From Embleya hyalina (GTDB lineage Bacteria > Actinomycetota > Actinomycetes > Streptomycetales > Streptomycetaceae): DNA of 64,000 nucleotides. The stretch is taken from contig NZ_BIFH01000046.1 of NCBI RefSeq assembly GCF_003967355.1, positions 61,280 to 125,279 of the forward strand, read 5' to 3'. Shown here piece after piece: positions 8,023 through 16,984 of the stretch (its first letter is position 1; each line of letters begins with the position of its first letter). Below the pieces are notes generated by a model. That model was given only the letters and a program-made list of their open reading frames with translations, was not told the origin of the DNA and ran no database searches. The position numbers and the translations under genes were made by a program.

Positions 8023-9528
8023 GTGGCGACGACGCGAGGGCGGGACGGCGGGTGCGCCGACGAACCCGAGCCGGACGGCGGGCGGCAGCCCAACGATCGG
8101 CTCTCGGCCTGGTTCGCGCGCAGCGGCTGGTCGAAGGGCGAACTGGCGCGCCAGGTGAACCGCCACGCGCGGGCGATGTCCGCCCCGCACGTCAGCACCG
8201 ACACCTCGCGGGTGCGCCGCTGGCTGGACGGCGAGCAGCCGCGCGAGCCGATACCGCGGATCCTGGCCGAGTTGTTCACCCGGCGTTTCGGCCGGGTGGT
8301 CAGCGTCGACGAACTCGGGCTGCGCGAGCCGGACGAGCCGCACGGCGACTTCGGCGTGGACCTGCCGTGGACCGTCGAGACGGTGGTGGACATCCTCGGC
8401 GAGTACACGCGCGGCGATCTGCTGCTCGGCCGCCAGGAGTTCGTCGGCCCCGCGCTGCGGCTCGCCGCGGGCCGGGACCTGGTCGAGCCGCTGCAACGCT
8501 GGTCGGCGCCGCCGGCCGGATCGCCCCCCGCGATGGCGCCGGGTCGCCCGGGAGGCGTGTCGGGCGCCGGGACGCGGCGCTTCGCGCGGTTGCCGGCCGG
8601 TGCGACCGAGCACCTGGACGAGACGGTCCGGCTGTTTCGGCGATGGGACATGCAGGGCGGCGGCGGACTGCGGCGCAAGGCGGTGATCGGGCAGCTCAAC
8701 GGGCTCACCGACCTGCTGCGCGACGAACATCCGCCCGCCGTGCGCGCCCGGCTGTTCGGACTGACCGCCGAACTCGCGCTGCTGGCCGGGTGGATGTCCT
8801 ACGACACCGGCTTGCAGCCGGGCGCGCAGAAGTACATGGTGCTCGCGCTGCACGCCGCGAAGGAGTGCGACGACGCGCCGTTCGGGGCCAATGTGCTCGG
8901 GGTGATGTCGCGGCAGATGATCCACTACGAACTGTCCGAGGACGCCCTGGAGTTGATCCATCTGGCGCAGTACGGCAGCCGGGACACGGGCGGTACCGCG
9001 CTCCAGGCGATGTTGTACGCGCTGGAGGGCCGGGCCTATGCCGCGCTCGGCGACGCGGATCGATGTCGGCGCGCCCTGGGGCTGGCCGAACAGGCGCTGG
9101 CCGACACCAGGGCGGAGTTCGAGCCGGACTGGATCCGCTACTTCGACCGGGCCGAACTGCTCGCCGAGAGCGGTCACGCGTTCCGGGATCTCGCCTACAC
9201 CAGGCCGGTGTTCGTGGCCCCGGCGAAGGAGCGGCTGGGCGAGGCGGTGCGGCTGCTCCTGGGCACCGGCGAGTACGTGCGCAGCCTGGCGCTCGCCCGA
9301 GTGGGGCTGGCCACCGTCTTCCTGATCGAGCGGAACCCGGGGGCCGCGGTGGAACAGGCGGCGGAGGCCCTGGAGATCGCCTTCCGGGTGCGCTCGGAGC
9401 GGCTGATCGTGCGGTTGCGGCGCACCGTCGAGGCCCTGGTCGGCGCCTTCCCGGCGGACGCGGCGGTGCGCGCGCTGGCCGCCCGGGTGGCGCGCGAGCT
9501 GCCCGAGGCGCCGTTTCCCACCGCGTGA
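8023..9528 (+). CDS. nsdA: NsdA-family negative regulator of differentiation
   Basis: 501-residue homologue of NsdA, which in S. coelicolor represses aerial development and antibiotic production. It opens with the typical N-D-R-L-S-A-W-F...S-G-W-S-K-G-E-L-A-R-Q-V-N block (about residues 25-45). The R-V-R-R-W-L-D-G-E segment follows, resembling a helix-turn-helix of the kind that precedes TPR-like repeats. The remaining ~400 residues are Ala/Leu/Arg-rich helical repeats. The start is GTG 8023 with a purine-rich AGGGCAGGGGGC upstream; the first ~20 residues are not conserved. In S. coelicolor nsdA is, from memory, followed directly by amtB. Here the 13.4-kb peptide-transport block separates them. 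Mechanism is poorly known. Confidence 0.85.
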   Translation: MATTRGRDGGCADEPEPDGGRQPNDRLSAWFARSGWSKGELARQVNRHARAMSAPHVSTDTSRVRRWLDGEQPREPIPRILAELFTRRFGRVVSVDELGLREPDEPHGDFGVDLPWTVETVVDILGEYTRGDLLLGRQEFVGPALRLAAGRDLVEPLQRWSAPPAGSPPAMAPGRPGGVSGAGTRRFARLPAGATEHLDETVRLFRRWDMQGGGGLRRKAVIGQLNGLTDLLRDEHPPAVRARLFGLTAELALLAGWMSYDTGLQPGAQKYMVLALHAAKECDDAPFGANVLGVMSRQMIHYELSEDALELIHLAQYGSRDTGGTALQAMLYALEGRAYAALGDADRCRRALGLAEQALADTRAEFEPDWIRYFDRAELLAESGHAFRDLAYTRPVFVAPAKERLGEAVRLLLGTGEYVRSLALARVGLATVFLIERNPGAAVEQAAEALEIAFRVRSERLIVRLRRTVEALVGAFPADAAVRALAARVARELPEAPFPTA

Positions 9529-9529
9529 C

Positions 9530-9569
9530 GCGCGTCGGCCCCTCCCGGGAACGGAAGGGGCCGACGCGC
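9530..9569. terminator. bidirectional terminator between nsdA and SBP1
   Basis: Perfect 13-bp stem (9530-9542 with 9557-9569), 14-nt loop, starting 2 nt after the nsdA stop. Confidence 0.85.
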
Positions 9570-9584
9570 GCGAGGGTCGTGCGA

Positions 9585-11171
9585 CTACTTGAACCCGATG
9601 CGGTCCATGAAGAAGACGCCGGTGTTGAACTGCACGACGCCGGTGACCTTCTTGTTGGAGATCGCCGCGATCGAGGACTCCGCATAGGTCCACGCCGGCA
9701 GGTCGGCGACCATCGCCTTGCTCAGGTCCGAGGCGGCCTTCTTGCGCACCGCCGGGTCGGTGGAGTTGCGGCCGGCCAGCAGCGCGCCGTCGACCACATC
9801 GCTCTTCCAACCGACGAAGTTGGTCGGGCTCTTGGAGAACCAGTTGTTGAACGTGACCGGTTCCGGGTCGGCCAGCCACTGCTGGAAGAGCATCGCCTGG
9901 AAGTCCTTGCGGAACGCGTACTTCTCGACGTACGCGCCGATCTCCAGCGGCTCCAGCTTCATCGACACGTTCTTGTAGTCGGCCAGCTGGGTCTGCATCC
10001 ACTCGGCGACCTTGACCGACGACGGGTTCTGCGGCAGCAGGTAGGTGAACTCGACCTTCTTGCCCTCCCGTTCCAGCTCGTCGAAGAGCTGCTTGGCCTT
10101 GGCCTTGTCCGGTGCGGCCTGCACCGCGGCCGGGTCGTAGAACGGCGACTTCTGGGCGAAGAAGCCCTTCGCCGGCACGTAGCCGTTGGCGAGCGTCCTG
10201 GGGATGCCGGCCGGGTCCAGGGCCAGCGTGATCGCCTGGCGGGCCCGCAGGTCGTCGAACGGCGGCCGGGTCATGTTGAACTGGATCATCTGGCCGCCGT
10301 CCACCGAGCGCTGGACGACGCCGATCTCCTTCTCCGCCTGCGCGATGGTGGCGTTGTCGGAGCTGACGAACACGTCGGCGCCACCGCTGTTGACGGTGTT
10401 GTACTGCTGCTTGATGTCCGGCACGTTCTTGATGGTCAGCTTGTCCAGCTTGGGCAGACCCTTGTCCTTCTGCCAGTACCGGTCGTTCTTGACGAAGACC
10501 TGCTGGCTGCCGCGCGTCCAGCTCTCCAGCTTGAACGGCCCCGCGCCCACGGGCCGGTTGCGGTACTCGTCCGGACCCTTGGCCAGCGAGGCGGGCGAGG
10601 CGATGTAGGTCAGGTCGATCGCGATCGCCCGGTCGAGGTTGGCGTTCGGCATGCCGAGCGGGGTGATCTCGACGGTGGTCGGGTCCACCACCTTGGTGGT
10701 CAGCCCGGCGGCGATCTGGCGGTGCAGCGACTGCACGTCGGCCTTGGCGTGCATGTCCCAGTTGACCTTGACCGCCTCGGCGTTCAGCGGTGTGCCGTCG
10801 GAGAACACGACCCCGGGACGGAGCTTGAGCAGCCACGTCTTGCCGTTGTCCGAGGTGGTCAGGGCCTCGCCCAGGTGCGGCTTGACCGAGTTGTCCTTGT
10901 CTATGTAGAACAGCGGGTCGTACAGCGCCGCCAGGCGCGGCTCGTCCGCCACCGCGACCGAGGAGGCCTTGAACGGGTCGAGCGAGGCGGAGTCCTGGAC
11001 GGCCAGCATGGTCATGCTGCCGCCGGACTTGGCCTCGCCCTGGACCGCGGACTGATTGCCGCCCGAGGACTTCGAGTCGTCCGAACCGCCACACGCGGTG
11101 GCCGTGATGCCGAGAGCCAGCGTCATCGAGACCAGAGCAGTGCGACGTGCGGTCGTGCGTCGTGCAGACAA
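9585..11171 (-). CDS. peptide/nickel-type ABC transporter substrate-binding lipoprotein (SBP1)
   Basis: SBP_bac_5 family (DppA/OppA-like) extracytoplasmic receptor of about 528 residues. It has an Arg-rich n-region, a hydrophobic core and a lipobox ending A-T-A-C followed by G-G-S-D-D, so it should be lipid-anchored. The mature part opens with the family's Y-D-P-L-F-Y segment and the L-R-P-G-V-V-F-S-D-G-T-P-L motif, and ends M-D-R-I-G-F-K. The start is uncertain: TTG 11171 has GGAGG 11 nt upstream, while GTG 11183 overlaps that ribosome-binding site. It is the last of five paralogues and most like SBP2. Ligand unknown; oligopeptides are the default guess. Confidence 0.85.
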   Translation of the reverse strand: MSARRTTARRTALVSMTLALGITATACGGSDDSKSSGGNQSAVQGEAKSGGSMTMLAVQDSASLDPFKASSVAVADEPRLAALYDPLFYIDKDNSVKPHLGEALTTSDNGKTWLLKLRPGVVFSDGTPLNAEAVKVNWDMHAKADVQSLHRQIAAGLTTKVVDPTTVEITPLGMPNANLDRAIAIDLTYIASPASLAKGPDEYRNRPVGAGPFKLESWTRGSQQVFVKNDRYWQKDKGLPKLDKLTIKNVPDIKQQYNTVNSGGADVFVSSDNATIAQAEKEIGVVQRSVDGGQMIQFNMTRPPFDDLRARQAITLALDPAGIPRTLANGYVPAKGFFAQKSPFYDPAAVQAAPDKAKAKQLFDELEREGKKVEFTYLLPQNPSSVKVAEWMQTQLADYKNVSMKLEPLEIGAYVEKYAFRKDFQAMLFQQWLADPEPVTFNNWFSKSPTNFVGWKSDVVDGALLAGRNSTDPAVRKKAASDLSKAMVADLPAWTYAESSIAAISNKKVTGVVQFNTGVFFMDRIGFK

Positions 11172-11481
11172 CGTTCTTGCCACCTCCGCCGGGGAACAAC
11201 ACAAGTGGTGCCGGGAGCCTTGAGCGTGGAGCGTGGAGCGGGGACTGCCGAATCGGTACTGCGTGCGGCACACCGTAGATCCACTCGGCGCAACATGCAC
11301 GACCTGTACGCCGATCTGTTACATCGTTACAGGCAGTTGTCGACTCGTGTCGGAACCTCGCCCCGCACGGCCCCGGGGAACCGGCCGGGAAGCCCGTTCG
11401 CGATGTGCGAACGAGCCTCCCGGACACCGTCGGTGACGATGCGTCGGATCCGGCCGGGGACGATCCGGCGCGAGGGATCGG
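11172..11481. other. SBP2-SBP1 intergenic region
   Basis: 310 bp holding the SBP2 terminator (11385-11423) and, nearer SBP1, presumably the SBP1 promoter, which I could not assign. No gene is seen. Confidence 0.5.
11385..11423 (-). terminator. terminator after SBP2
   Basis: 17-bp stem with two mismatches (11385-11401 with 11407-11423), 5-nt loop, about 60 nt beyond the SBP2 stop. Confidence 0.72.
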
Positions 11482-13068
11482 CTACTTCAGCCCGACCCGA
11501 TCCATCAGCATGCCACCGTCCTGAACGCCGACCACACCCACGGCCCGGGGGCCGGAGATGATGTTGGTGACCGCCTCCTGGTAGGCGAGCATCGGCAGAT
11601 CCTTGACCAGCGCCTTCTGCAGATCCGCGTAGGCGGCCTTGCGCACCGTCTCGTCGGTGGTGGAGCGGCCCTTGATCAGCGCCGCGTCCGCCTCGGGGCT
11701 CTTGTAGCCGGTGAAGTTCAGCGGAGTCTGCGAGAACAGGCTGTTGAACAGGATCGGTTCCGGGTCGCTGGACCAGATCTGGTACAGCGCCGCGGTGTAG
11801 TTCTTCTGCACCGTCAGTCGCAGGTAGTAACTGCCGACCTCGGCCTTGTCGAGCTTGACCTCGACGTTCTTGAAGGCGTTCAGCGCCGTCATGGTGTACT
11901 CGGAGGTCGCGTTGGAGGTCGGGTTCTCCGGGACCAGGTAGCTGAACTTGACCGGCTTGCCCTCACCCGCCAACTCGTCGAAGAGCTTCTGCGCCTCGGC
12001 CTTGTTCGGGCTCGGCTGCACGGCGGTGGGGTCGGTGAAGTTCTTGCCGCTGTGGAAGATGCTCTTGGCCGGGGTCGCCGTGCCCGCGAACATCTTCTGG
12101 TTCAGGTCGGCCGGGTCGAGCGCGAGCGCGACCGCGCGCCGGGCGCGCGGGTCGTCGAACGGCGCCTGCGAGGTGTTGAACACGATCATCTGGCCGCCGT
12201 CGAGGGTGAACGGCGTGACGCCCAGGCCGGCCTCCTGGGCGGCCTTGGTCTTTTGCGCGTCGATCGTGAAGGTGATGTCGGCGCCGCCGGCCTTGATCGT
12301 GTCGACCTGCTGCTTGACGTCGTTGACCACCTTGATGGTCAGCGTGTCCAGATACGGTTTGTCCGCGCCCTGCCAATAGTTGGGGTTCTTCTCGAACACC
12401 ATCTGGCTGTCCCGGTTCCAGGTCTTGAGGATGAACGGCCCCGCGCCGACCGGCCGTTCGCCCTTCGGGTCGATCCCGTACTGCTTGGGCGACTCGATGT
12501 AGGACAACTCCGTGGCCACGGTGCGGTCGAAGTTGGCGTTCGGCATCGGCAGGGTGACCTTGAGCGTCAGCGGGTCGGCTACCTCCAACCCCAGGCCCGA
12601 CGCGGCCGGGCGGTGCTGGCTGAGCACCTCCGGCTTGGCGTGCATCTCCCAGTTGAACTTGACCGCCGCGGCGTCCAGCGGGGTGCCGTCGCTGAACTTG
12701 ACGTTCGGCTTGACCTTGAGCACCCAGGTCTTGCCGCCGTCGTCGCTCTTCAGGCTCTCGCCGATCTGCGGGACGACCTTGTTCTGCGTGTTGTCCACGT
12801 AGAACAGCGCGTCGTAGACCGCGAGCATGCGGTTGAGGTCGGTGACCGCCGCGTAGGACGCGTTGAACGGCGTCATGCTGCGGGCGTCGGACACGGTCAG
12901 CAGGGTGAGGTTGCCACCCTTCTTCGCGCCCGCCGAGGCGTTCGGGTCCGCCTTTCCGCCCGCGGCGTCGTCACCGCCGCCGCACGCGGCGAGGGTCAGG
13001 GCCAGGACCGAGGCGCCGGCGAGGACCGCCGCGCGCCGTCGTGCGATGGTGCCGTGGTGCTTGCTCAT
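11482..13068 (-). CDS. peptide-type ABC transporter substrate-binding lipoprotein (SBP2)
   Basis: 528-residue SBP_bac_5 lipoprotein. Signal: Arg cluster at residues 10-12, hydrophobic core, lipobox L-A-A-C with the Cys at residue 29, then Gly/Asp-rich spacer. Mature-domain marks are Y-D-A-L-F-Y-V near residue 95, K-F-S-D-G-T-P-L and G-G-Q-M-I-V-F-N. The start is ATG 13068 with GGAGG 5-6 nt upstream. It shares the F-Y start of the mature domain and the M-D-R-[IV]-G-[FL]-K terminus with SBP1, so these two form a subfamily. It ends at its own hairpin, so it need not be co-transcribed with SBP1. Confidence 0.9.
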   Translation of the reverse strand: MSKHHGTIARRRAAVLAGASVLALTLAACGGGDDAAGGKADPNASAGAKKGGNLTLLTVSDARSMTPFNASYAAVTDLNRMLAVYDALFYVDNTQNKVVPQIGESLKSDDGGKTWVLKVKPNVKFSDGTPLDAAAVKFNWEMHAKPEVLSQHRPAASGLGLEVADPLTLKVTLPMPNANFDRTVATELSYIESPKQYGIDPKGERPVGAGPFILKTWNRDSQMVFEKNPNYWQGADKPYLDTLTIKVVNDVKQQVDTIKAGGADITFTIDAQKTKAAQEAGLGVTPFTLDGGQMIVFNTSQAPFDDPRARRAVALALDPADLNQKMFAGTATPAKSIFHSGKNFTDPTAVQPSPNKAEAQKLFDELAGEGKPVKFSYLVPENPTSNATSEYTMTALNAFKNVEVKLDKAEVGSYYLRLTVQKNYTAALYQIWSSDPEPILFNSLFSQTPLNFTGYKSPEADAALIKGRSTTDETVRKAAYADLQKALVKDLPMLAYQEAVTNIISGPRAVGVVGVQDGGMLMDRVGLK

Positions 13069-13214
13069 GTGACTCCTCCGTTGTCACAAGGCACACCGGT
13101 CCCCGTTCGGACCGGATGTGGTGGTGCGGTGGTGCACGGCCGGGCGGTGCCCGCGGCGCCCGTGACGCGGCGTCGTGGCGGCCGCCCGGCCGGGTCTGTG
13201 GGGTCAGCCGTCCA

Positions 13215-14822
13215 TCAGCGCCGCCCGATGGCGTCGAAGTGGATCAGCCCGTCGTTGTACAGCTGGATCCCGACCACGTCGGAGCGGTGGACCGCGCCGA
13301 TCACCGCCGACGAGTAGACCCAGAACGGCAGATCACGATTGACCTGGTTCTGCAGCCGGGTGTAGGCGTCGCGTCGCGAGGCGGCGTCGGTGGAGCGTCG
13401 ACCGTCCTCGAGGGCGGCGTCCACGATGTCGTTGGCATAGCCGGTGATATTGCTCAACCCGGCCTTGCTGTACAGGAACTGATAGATCGTCGGTTCCACG
13501 TCGTCGGCCCACAACTGGCACACCGTGGCGTCGAAGTCGTTGCCGGCCAGCCGGGTCACCAGCGAGGCCATGTCGGTGACCTCGACGATCACGGTCACGC
13601 CCGGATAGCCCTCCAGGGTCTGCCGGATGTATTCGGCGGTGTCCCGCATCTTGCCCGCGTCGGGCACCAGATAGCGGAAGACGAACGGCTTCTTGCCGTT
13701 CGCGGTGATCTGCGCGAACAGCGCCCTGGCCTCCTCCGGTCGGTTCTCCGGCGCGGCCAGGTTGACGTTCGCCAGCGGCGAGGAGGCGTCGAAGATGCCC
13801 CGCGCCGAGTCGTCCCGGCCGCCGTAGAAGCGCCGGTTGATCTCCGTACTGCTCAGCGCGAGCGCGACCGCCCGGCGGGCGTTCGGGTCCTGGAAGGGGC
13901 CCTTGCGCACGTTGAAGGCGACCATCAGGCCGCCGTTGAGCCGGGCGTCCTCGACGACGAGGCCGTCCGCGCGGGCCTGGGCGATGCTCTGCGGATCGGT
14001 GCTCAGCGTGAGGTCGGCCCGCTTCGCGCGGATCGTCTTGTTGCCCGACTCCGAGTCCTTGTCGACCCGGAAGACCACCTCGTCCAGATAGGGGCGATTG
14101 TGTTGCCAGTACTGGGGGTTGCGCTCCAGGCGCAGCTCCTTGCCCGGCTCCCAGCTCTTGAGCTTGAACGGGCCCGCGCCGACCGGCGCGTGCTTGAGCT
14201 CGAAGCGACCCTCCGGGGTGGCGGCCAGCCGCCGGGGCGCCACGAACGACAGGTTGCGGGCAACCGTGTGGTCGAAGTTCGCGTTGGGAGACGGGAGTTC
14301 GATCCTCAGTTGGAGCGCCGACACCTCGGTCAACTGCACCTTCTGCAGCGGACCGCCGACCAGCGAACGCACCGAAGGATCGCGATGCGCCTCCCAGTTG
14401 GCCTTCACCGTGCCGGCGTCGAGCAGGCTGCCGTCGGTGAAGCGCACGTCCGGGCGCAGGGTCAGCGTCCAGATCCGGGAGGTCTGGTCCGACACCAGCG
14501 ACTCGGCCAGCTTCGGACGCACCCCGCCGGTGGTCGGATCGGTCCACACGAGGACGTCGTACAGCGCGGAGAGTCGGTTCGAGTCCGCGACGCTGGAGTA
14601 GGACGCGGTGAACGGATCGAGTCCGCGTTCCTCCCCCGGCATCAGGATCGTCACCGAACCGCCGTGCGGGGGCTCGCCGGACGAGCCCTTGGAGTCGGGA
14701 GAGTCCAGCCCGCAGCCCGCCGTGGCCAACACCGTCGCCGCCGCGAGCGCGAGGGCGAGCGAGAGCAGGCGGCGTGGGCCGCGGCGTCCTGGTGGTAAGG
14801 GTGTCTTCTTATCGGGTACCAC
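13215..14822 (-). CDS. peptide-type ABC transporter substrate-binding lipoprotein (SBP3)
   Basis: 535-residue SBP_bac_5 lipoprotein. A Lys/Arg n-region, long Ala/Leu core and lipobox T-A-G-C (Cys near 37) are followed by a Ser/Gly/Pro spacer. The mature part carries the Y-D-V-L-V-W-T-D-P-T-T-G segment also seen in SBP4 and, with changes, SBP5, which sets these three apart from SBP1 and SBP2. The ligand-pocket stretch G-G-L-M-V-A-F-N is present. Start GTG 14822, with an AGGTAGG run about 8 nt upstream. It sits 146 bp upstream of SBP2; a GC-rich inverted repeat in that gap (13138-13147 with 13182-13191) has a 34-nt loop and is only a weak terminator candidate. Confidence 0.88.
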   Translation of the reverse strand: MVPDKKTPLPPGRRGPRRLLSLALALAAATVLATAGCGLDSPDSKGSSGEPPHGGSVTILMPGEERGLDPFTASYSSVADSNRLSALYDVLVWTDPTTGGVRPKLAESLVSDQTSRIWTLTLRPDVRFTDGSLLDAGTVKANWEAHRDPSVRSLVGGPLQKVQLTEVSALQLRIELPSPNANFDHTVARNLSFVAPRRLAATPEGRFELKHAPVGAGPFKLKSWEPGKELRLERNPQYWQHNRPYLDEVVFRVDKDSESGNKTIRAKRADLTLSTDPQSIAQARADGLVVEDARLNGGLMVAFNVRKGPFQDPNARRAVALALSSTEINRRFYGGRDDSARGIFDASSPLANVNLAAPENRPEEARALFAQITANGKKPFVFRYLVPDAGKMRDTAEYIRQTLEGYPGVTVIVEVTDMASLVTRLAGNDFDATVCQLWADDVEPTIYQFLYSKAGLSNITGYANDIVDAALEDGRRSTDAASRRDAYTRLQNQVNRDLPFWVYSSAVIGAVHRSDVVGIQLYNDGLIHFDAIGRR

Positions 14823-14984
14823 TGCCGGCCTACCTACCTATCACTGTGGGGTTCGAACGTGCGTCGTGCGTCGGTGCAGTCGTGCAGTCGTTCCAAAAGT
14901 GCGGTAGCGCTGTGGTGCGGATCGGCGGAGGGATCGGGCCCGTCCGCGGTTCGGGGGAGGGACGGACCCGGATGCGCCGGAGGC

Positions 14985-15017
14985 GTCCCGCCCGGATTCA
15001 CGGATTCCGGGCGGGAC
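14985..15017 (-). terminator. terminator after SBP4
   Basis: Perfect 12-bp stem (14985-14996 with 15006-15017), 9-nt loop, 11 nt past the SBP4 stop. Confidence 0.82.
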
Positions 15018-15028
15018 GGGGTGGACGA

Positions 15029-16663
15029 CTAGCCGGTGGTTCCGATCCGGTCCCACAGGACGATGCCGTCGTTCATCAGCTGGACGCCGGTGATCCCGGG
15101 GGCGTAGATCGCGGCGGTGACCGCTTCCTGGTACACCCAGAACGGCATGTCCTTGTTCACCTGCAGCTGTACACGCGTGTACGCGTCGCGTCGGGCCGCG
15201 GGGTCGGTCGTCCTGCGCGCGTCCTCGAGCGCGGTGTCGACCGAGGCGTTCTCGTAACCGCTGTTGTTGGTCATGCTCTTGCCGTGCAGGAGATCGTAGA
15301 TGCCCGGCTCCGGGTCGTCGATCCACTGCTGCCCGAGGGCGGCCTGCCACTCGGTGCTGCCGCCGCCGCGGACGGTCTTGACGTAGGTCGCGATGTCGAC
15401 GACCTTGACCTCCATCTCGACACCGGCATACGTGCCGAGCACCTGCTTCATGTACTCCGCGACCCGGATCGAGGCCGGGGCCTGCGGCACCCAGTACGTG
15501 AACTTGATCGGCTTGGTGCCGTTCGCGGTGACGTCGTCGAAGAGTTCCTTCGCCCGCTGCTTGTCGTTCTCCGACGCGGCCAGCTGGATGTTGGCGACGG
15601 GGGAGGACGCCGCGAAGATGCCCTTGGCGGGGATGCCCTTGGCGCCGAAGAACTTCTGGTTGATCTCGGCGCCGCTGAACGCGAAGACGAACGCGCGGCG
15701 GGCGCGCAGGTCCTTGAACGGCGCGACGTTCATGTTGAACACGACCATCTGGCCGCCGTTGAGGCCGATCCGCAACACGCCGAGCTTCTTGTCCTCGCCC
15801 TGCGCGACGGCGAGGGGGTCCACCGCGACGGTGAGATCGGTCTTGCCGTCGTCGACCGCGGCCACCGAGTGGGTGACGTCCGTGTCGACGGTGATGGTCA
15901 GGCTGTCCAGGTGCGGCAGCCCCTTCTCGCGCTGCCAGTAGTCGGGGTTGCGGGTGAAGGTCTGCTTGACCCCGCGCTCCCAGGTCACCAGCTTGTAGGG
16001 GCCCGCGCCGACCGGCTTGTCGGCGATTCCGGTCGGGCTGGCCCGCAGCGCGGTGGGCGAGGCGATGAAGGCGAGCGAACGGGTCACCAGGTGGTCGAAG
16101 TTCGCGTTCTCGGAGATCAGTTTGACGTCGAGGGTGAGCGGGTCGGTGACGGTGAGCGAGAGGATGTTGCTCGCCGCGCCCCGCTGGAAGGAACCGACCT
16201 TGGGGTCCTTGTGTCGGTCCCAGTTGAAGCGGACCGCCTCGGCGTCCAGCACCGTGCCGTCGCTGAACTTCACGTTGGGCCGGAGCTTGAGTCGCCACGT
16301 GTCGGCTTTGGTGCCCAGGACGGCCAGCGACTCGGCGAGCTGCGGGCGCACGCTGCCGGTGGTGGGATCGGTCCACACCAGCGAGTCGTAGAGCGCGGAC
16401 ATCCGACTTCCGTCGGCGACGTTCACGTACGAGGTGGAGAACGGGTCCAGGCTCGTGGAGTCGCCCGGGAGGCTCATCGTGAGCGAGCCGCCCTGCTTGG
16501 GCGTGCCCGCGGCCGATGGTTTGGTGTCGTCGTCGTTCCCGCAGCCGGCGAGGGCGCCGGCCAGCGCGGTCGCCGCGATCAGCGCGACTATTCGGCGGCG
16601 GTTACGACACGAGGATCGAAGGGACAACAGGGAAGTACGAGTCACTGCAAGGCCAACCTTCAC
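15029..16663 (-). CDS. peptide-type ABC transporter substrate-binding lipoprotein (SBP4)
   Basis: 544-residue SBP_bac_5 lipoprotein: Arg-rich n-region, Ala/Leu core, lipobox L-A-G-C near residue 41, then an acidic spacer. Mature-domain marks are Y-D-S-L-V-W-T-D-P-T-T-G-S-V-R-P, L-R-P-N-V-K-F-S-D-G-T and a C-terminal N-D-G-I-V-L-W-D-R-I-G. It is closest to SBP3 and SBP5. The start is GTG 16663; a second in-frame GTG at 16645 (residue 7), preceded by GAAGG, is equally possible and would leave the signal peptide intact. Flanked on both sides by hairpin terminators, so likely an independent transcription unit. Confidence 0.88.
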   Translation of the reverse strand: MKVGLAVTRTSLLSLRSSCRNRRRIVALIAATALAGALAGCGNDDDTKPSAAGTPKQGGSLTMSLPGDSTSLDPFSTSYVNVADGSRMSALYDSLVWTDPTTGSVRPQLAESLAVLGTKADTWRLKLRPNVKFSDGTVLDAEAVRFNWDRHKDPKVGSFQRGAASNILSLTVTDPLTLDVKLISENANFDHLVTRSLAFIASPTALRASPTGIADKPVGAGPYKLVTWERGVKQTFTRNPDYWQREKGLPHLDSLTITVDTDVTHSVAAVDDGKTDLTVAVDPLAVAQGEDKKLGVLRIGLNGGQMVVFNMNVAPFKDLRARRAFVFAFSGAEINQKFFGAKGIPAKGIFAASSPVANIQLAASENDKQRAKELFDDVTANGTKPIKFTYWVPQAPASIRVAEYMKQVLGTYAGVEMEVKVVDIATYVKTVRGGGSTEWQAALGQQWIDDPEPGIYDLLHGKSMTNNSGYENASVDTALEDARRTTDPAARRDAYTRVQLQVNKDMPFWVYQEAVTAAIYAPGITGVQLMNDGIVLWDRIGTTG

Positions 16664-16984
16664 CTGACGGACCGTCCGGGCAACCGGGCCCGGGCGGCGG
16701 ACGTGCTTGGTGCCGGGGGCGCCGGCCGACTCGGGGGGAGAGGGCGACGGTGCCCCGGGTGGAGCATGGTGGTGCGTCCGTGCGGTTGTGCTGTCGTGCG
16801 GTGGTACGGGGTCTACGGGGGTACTCGACGGTCTGCGACCCGGAGACGAGATGCGTGAAGGCCGGGAATCGAGGAATGATTCCCGGCCTCCACGAACCGA
16901 CTGGTAAGGGCGCCGTCCCTTTCTACTGCCTTCCGGCGAACGGGTCCATCAAGATCGGGTCACCGTTGTACTTCTGATGACCAG
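16664..16984. other. SBP5-SBP4 intergenic region
   Basis: 320 bp containing the SBP5 terminator (16859-16889) and the unmapped SBP4 promoter. No gene is seen. Confidence 0.5.
16859..16889 (-). terminator. terminator after SBP5
   Basis: Perfect 12-bp stem (16859-16870 with 16878-16889), 7-nt loop, about 95 nt past the SBP5 stop. Confidence 0.8.
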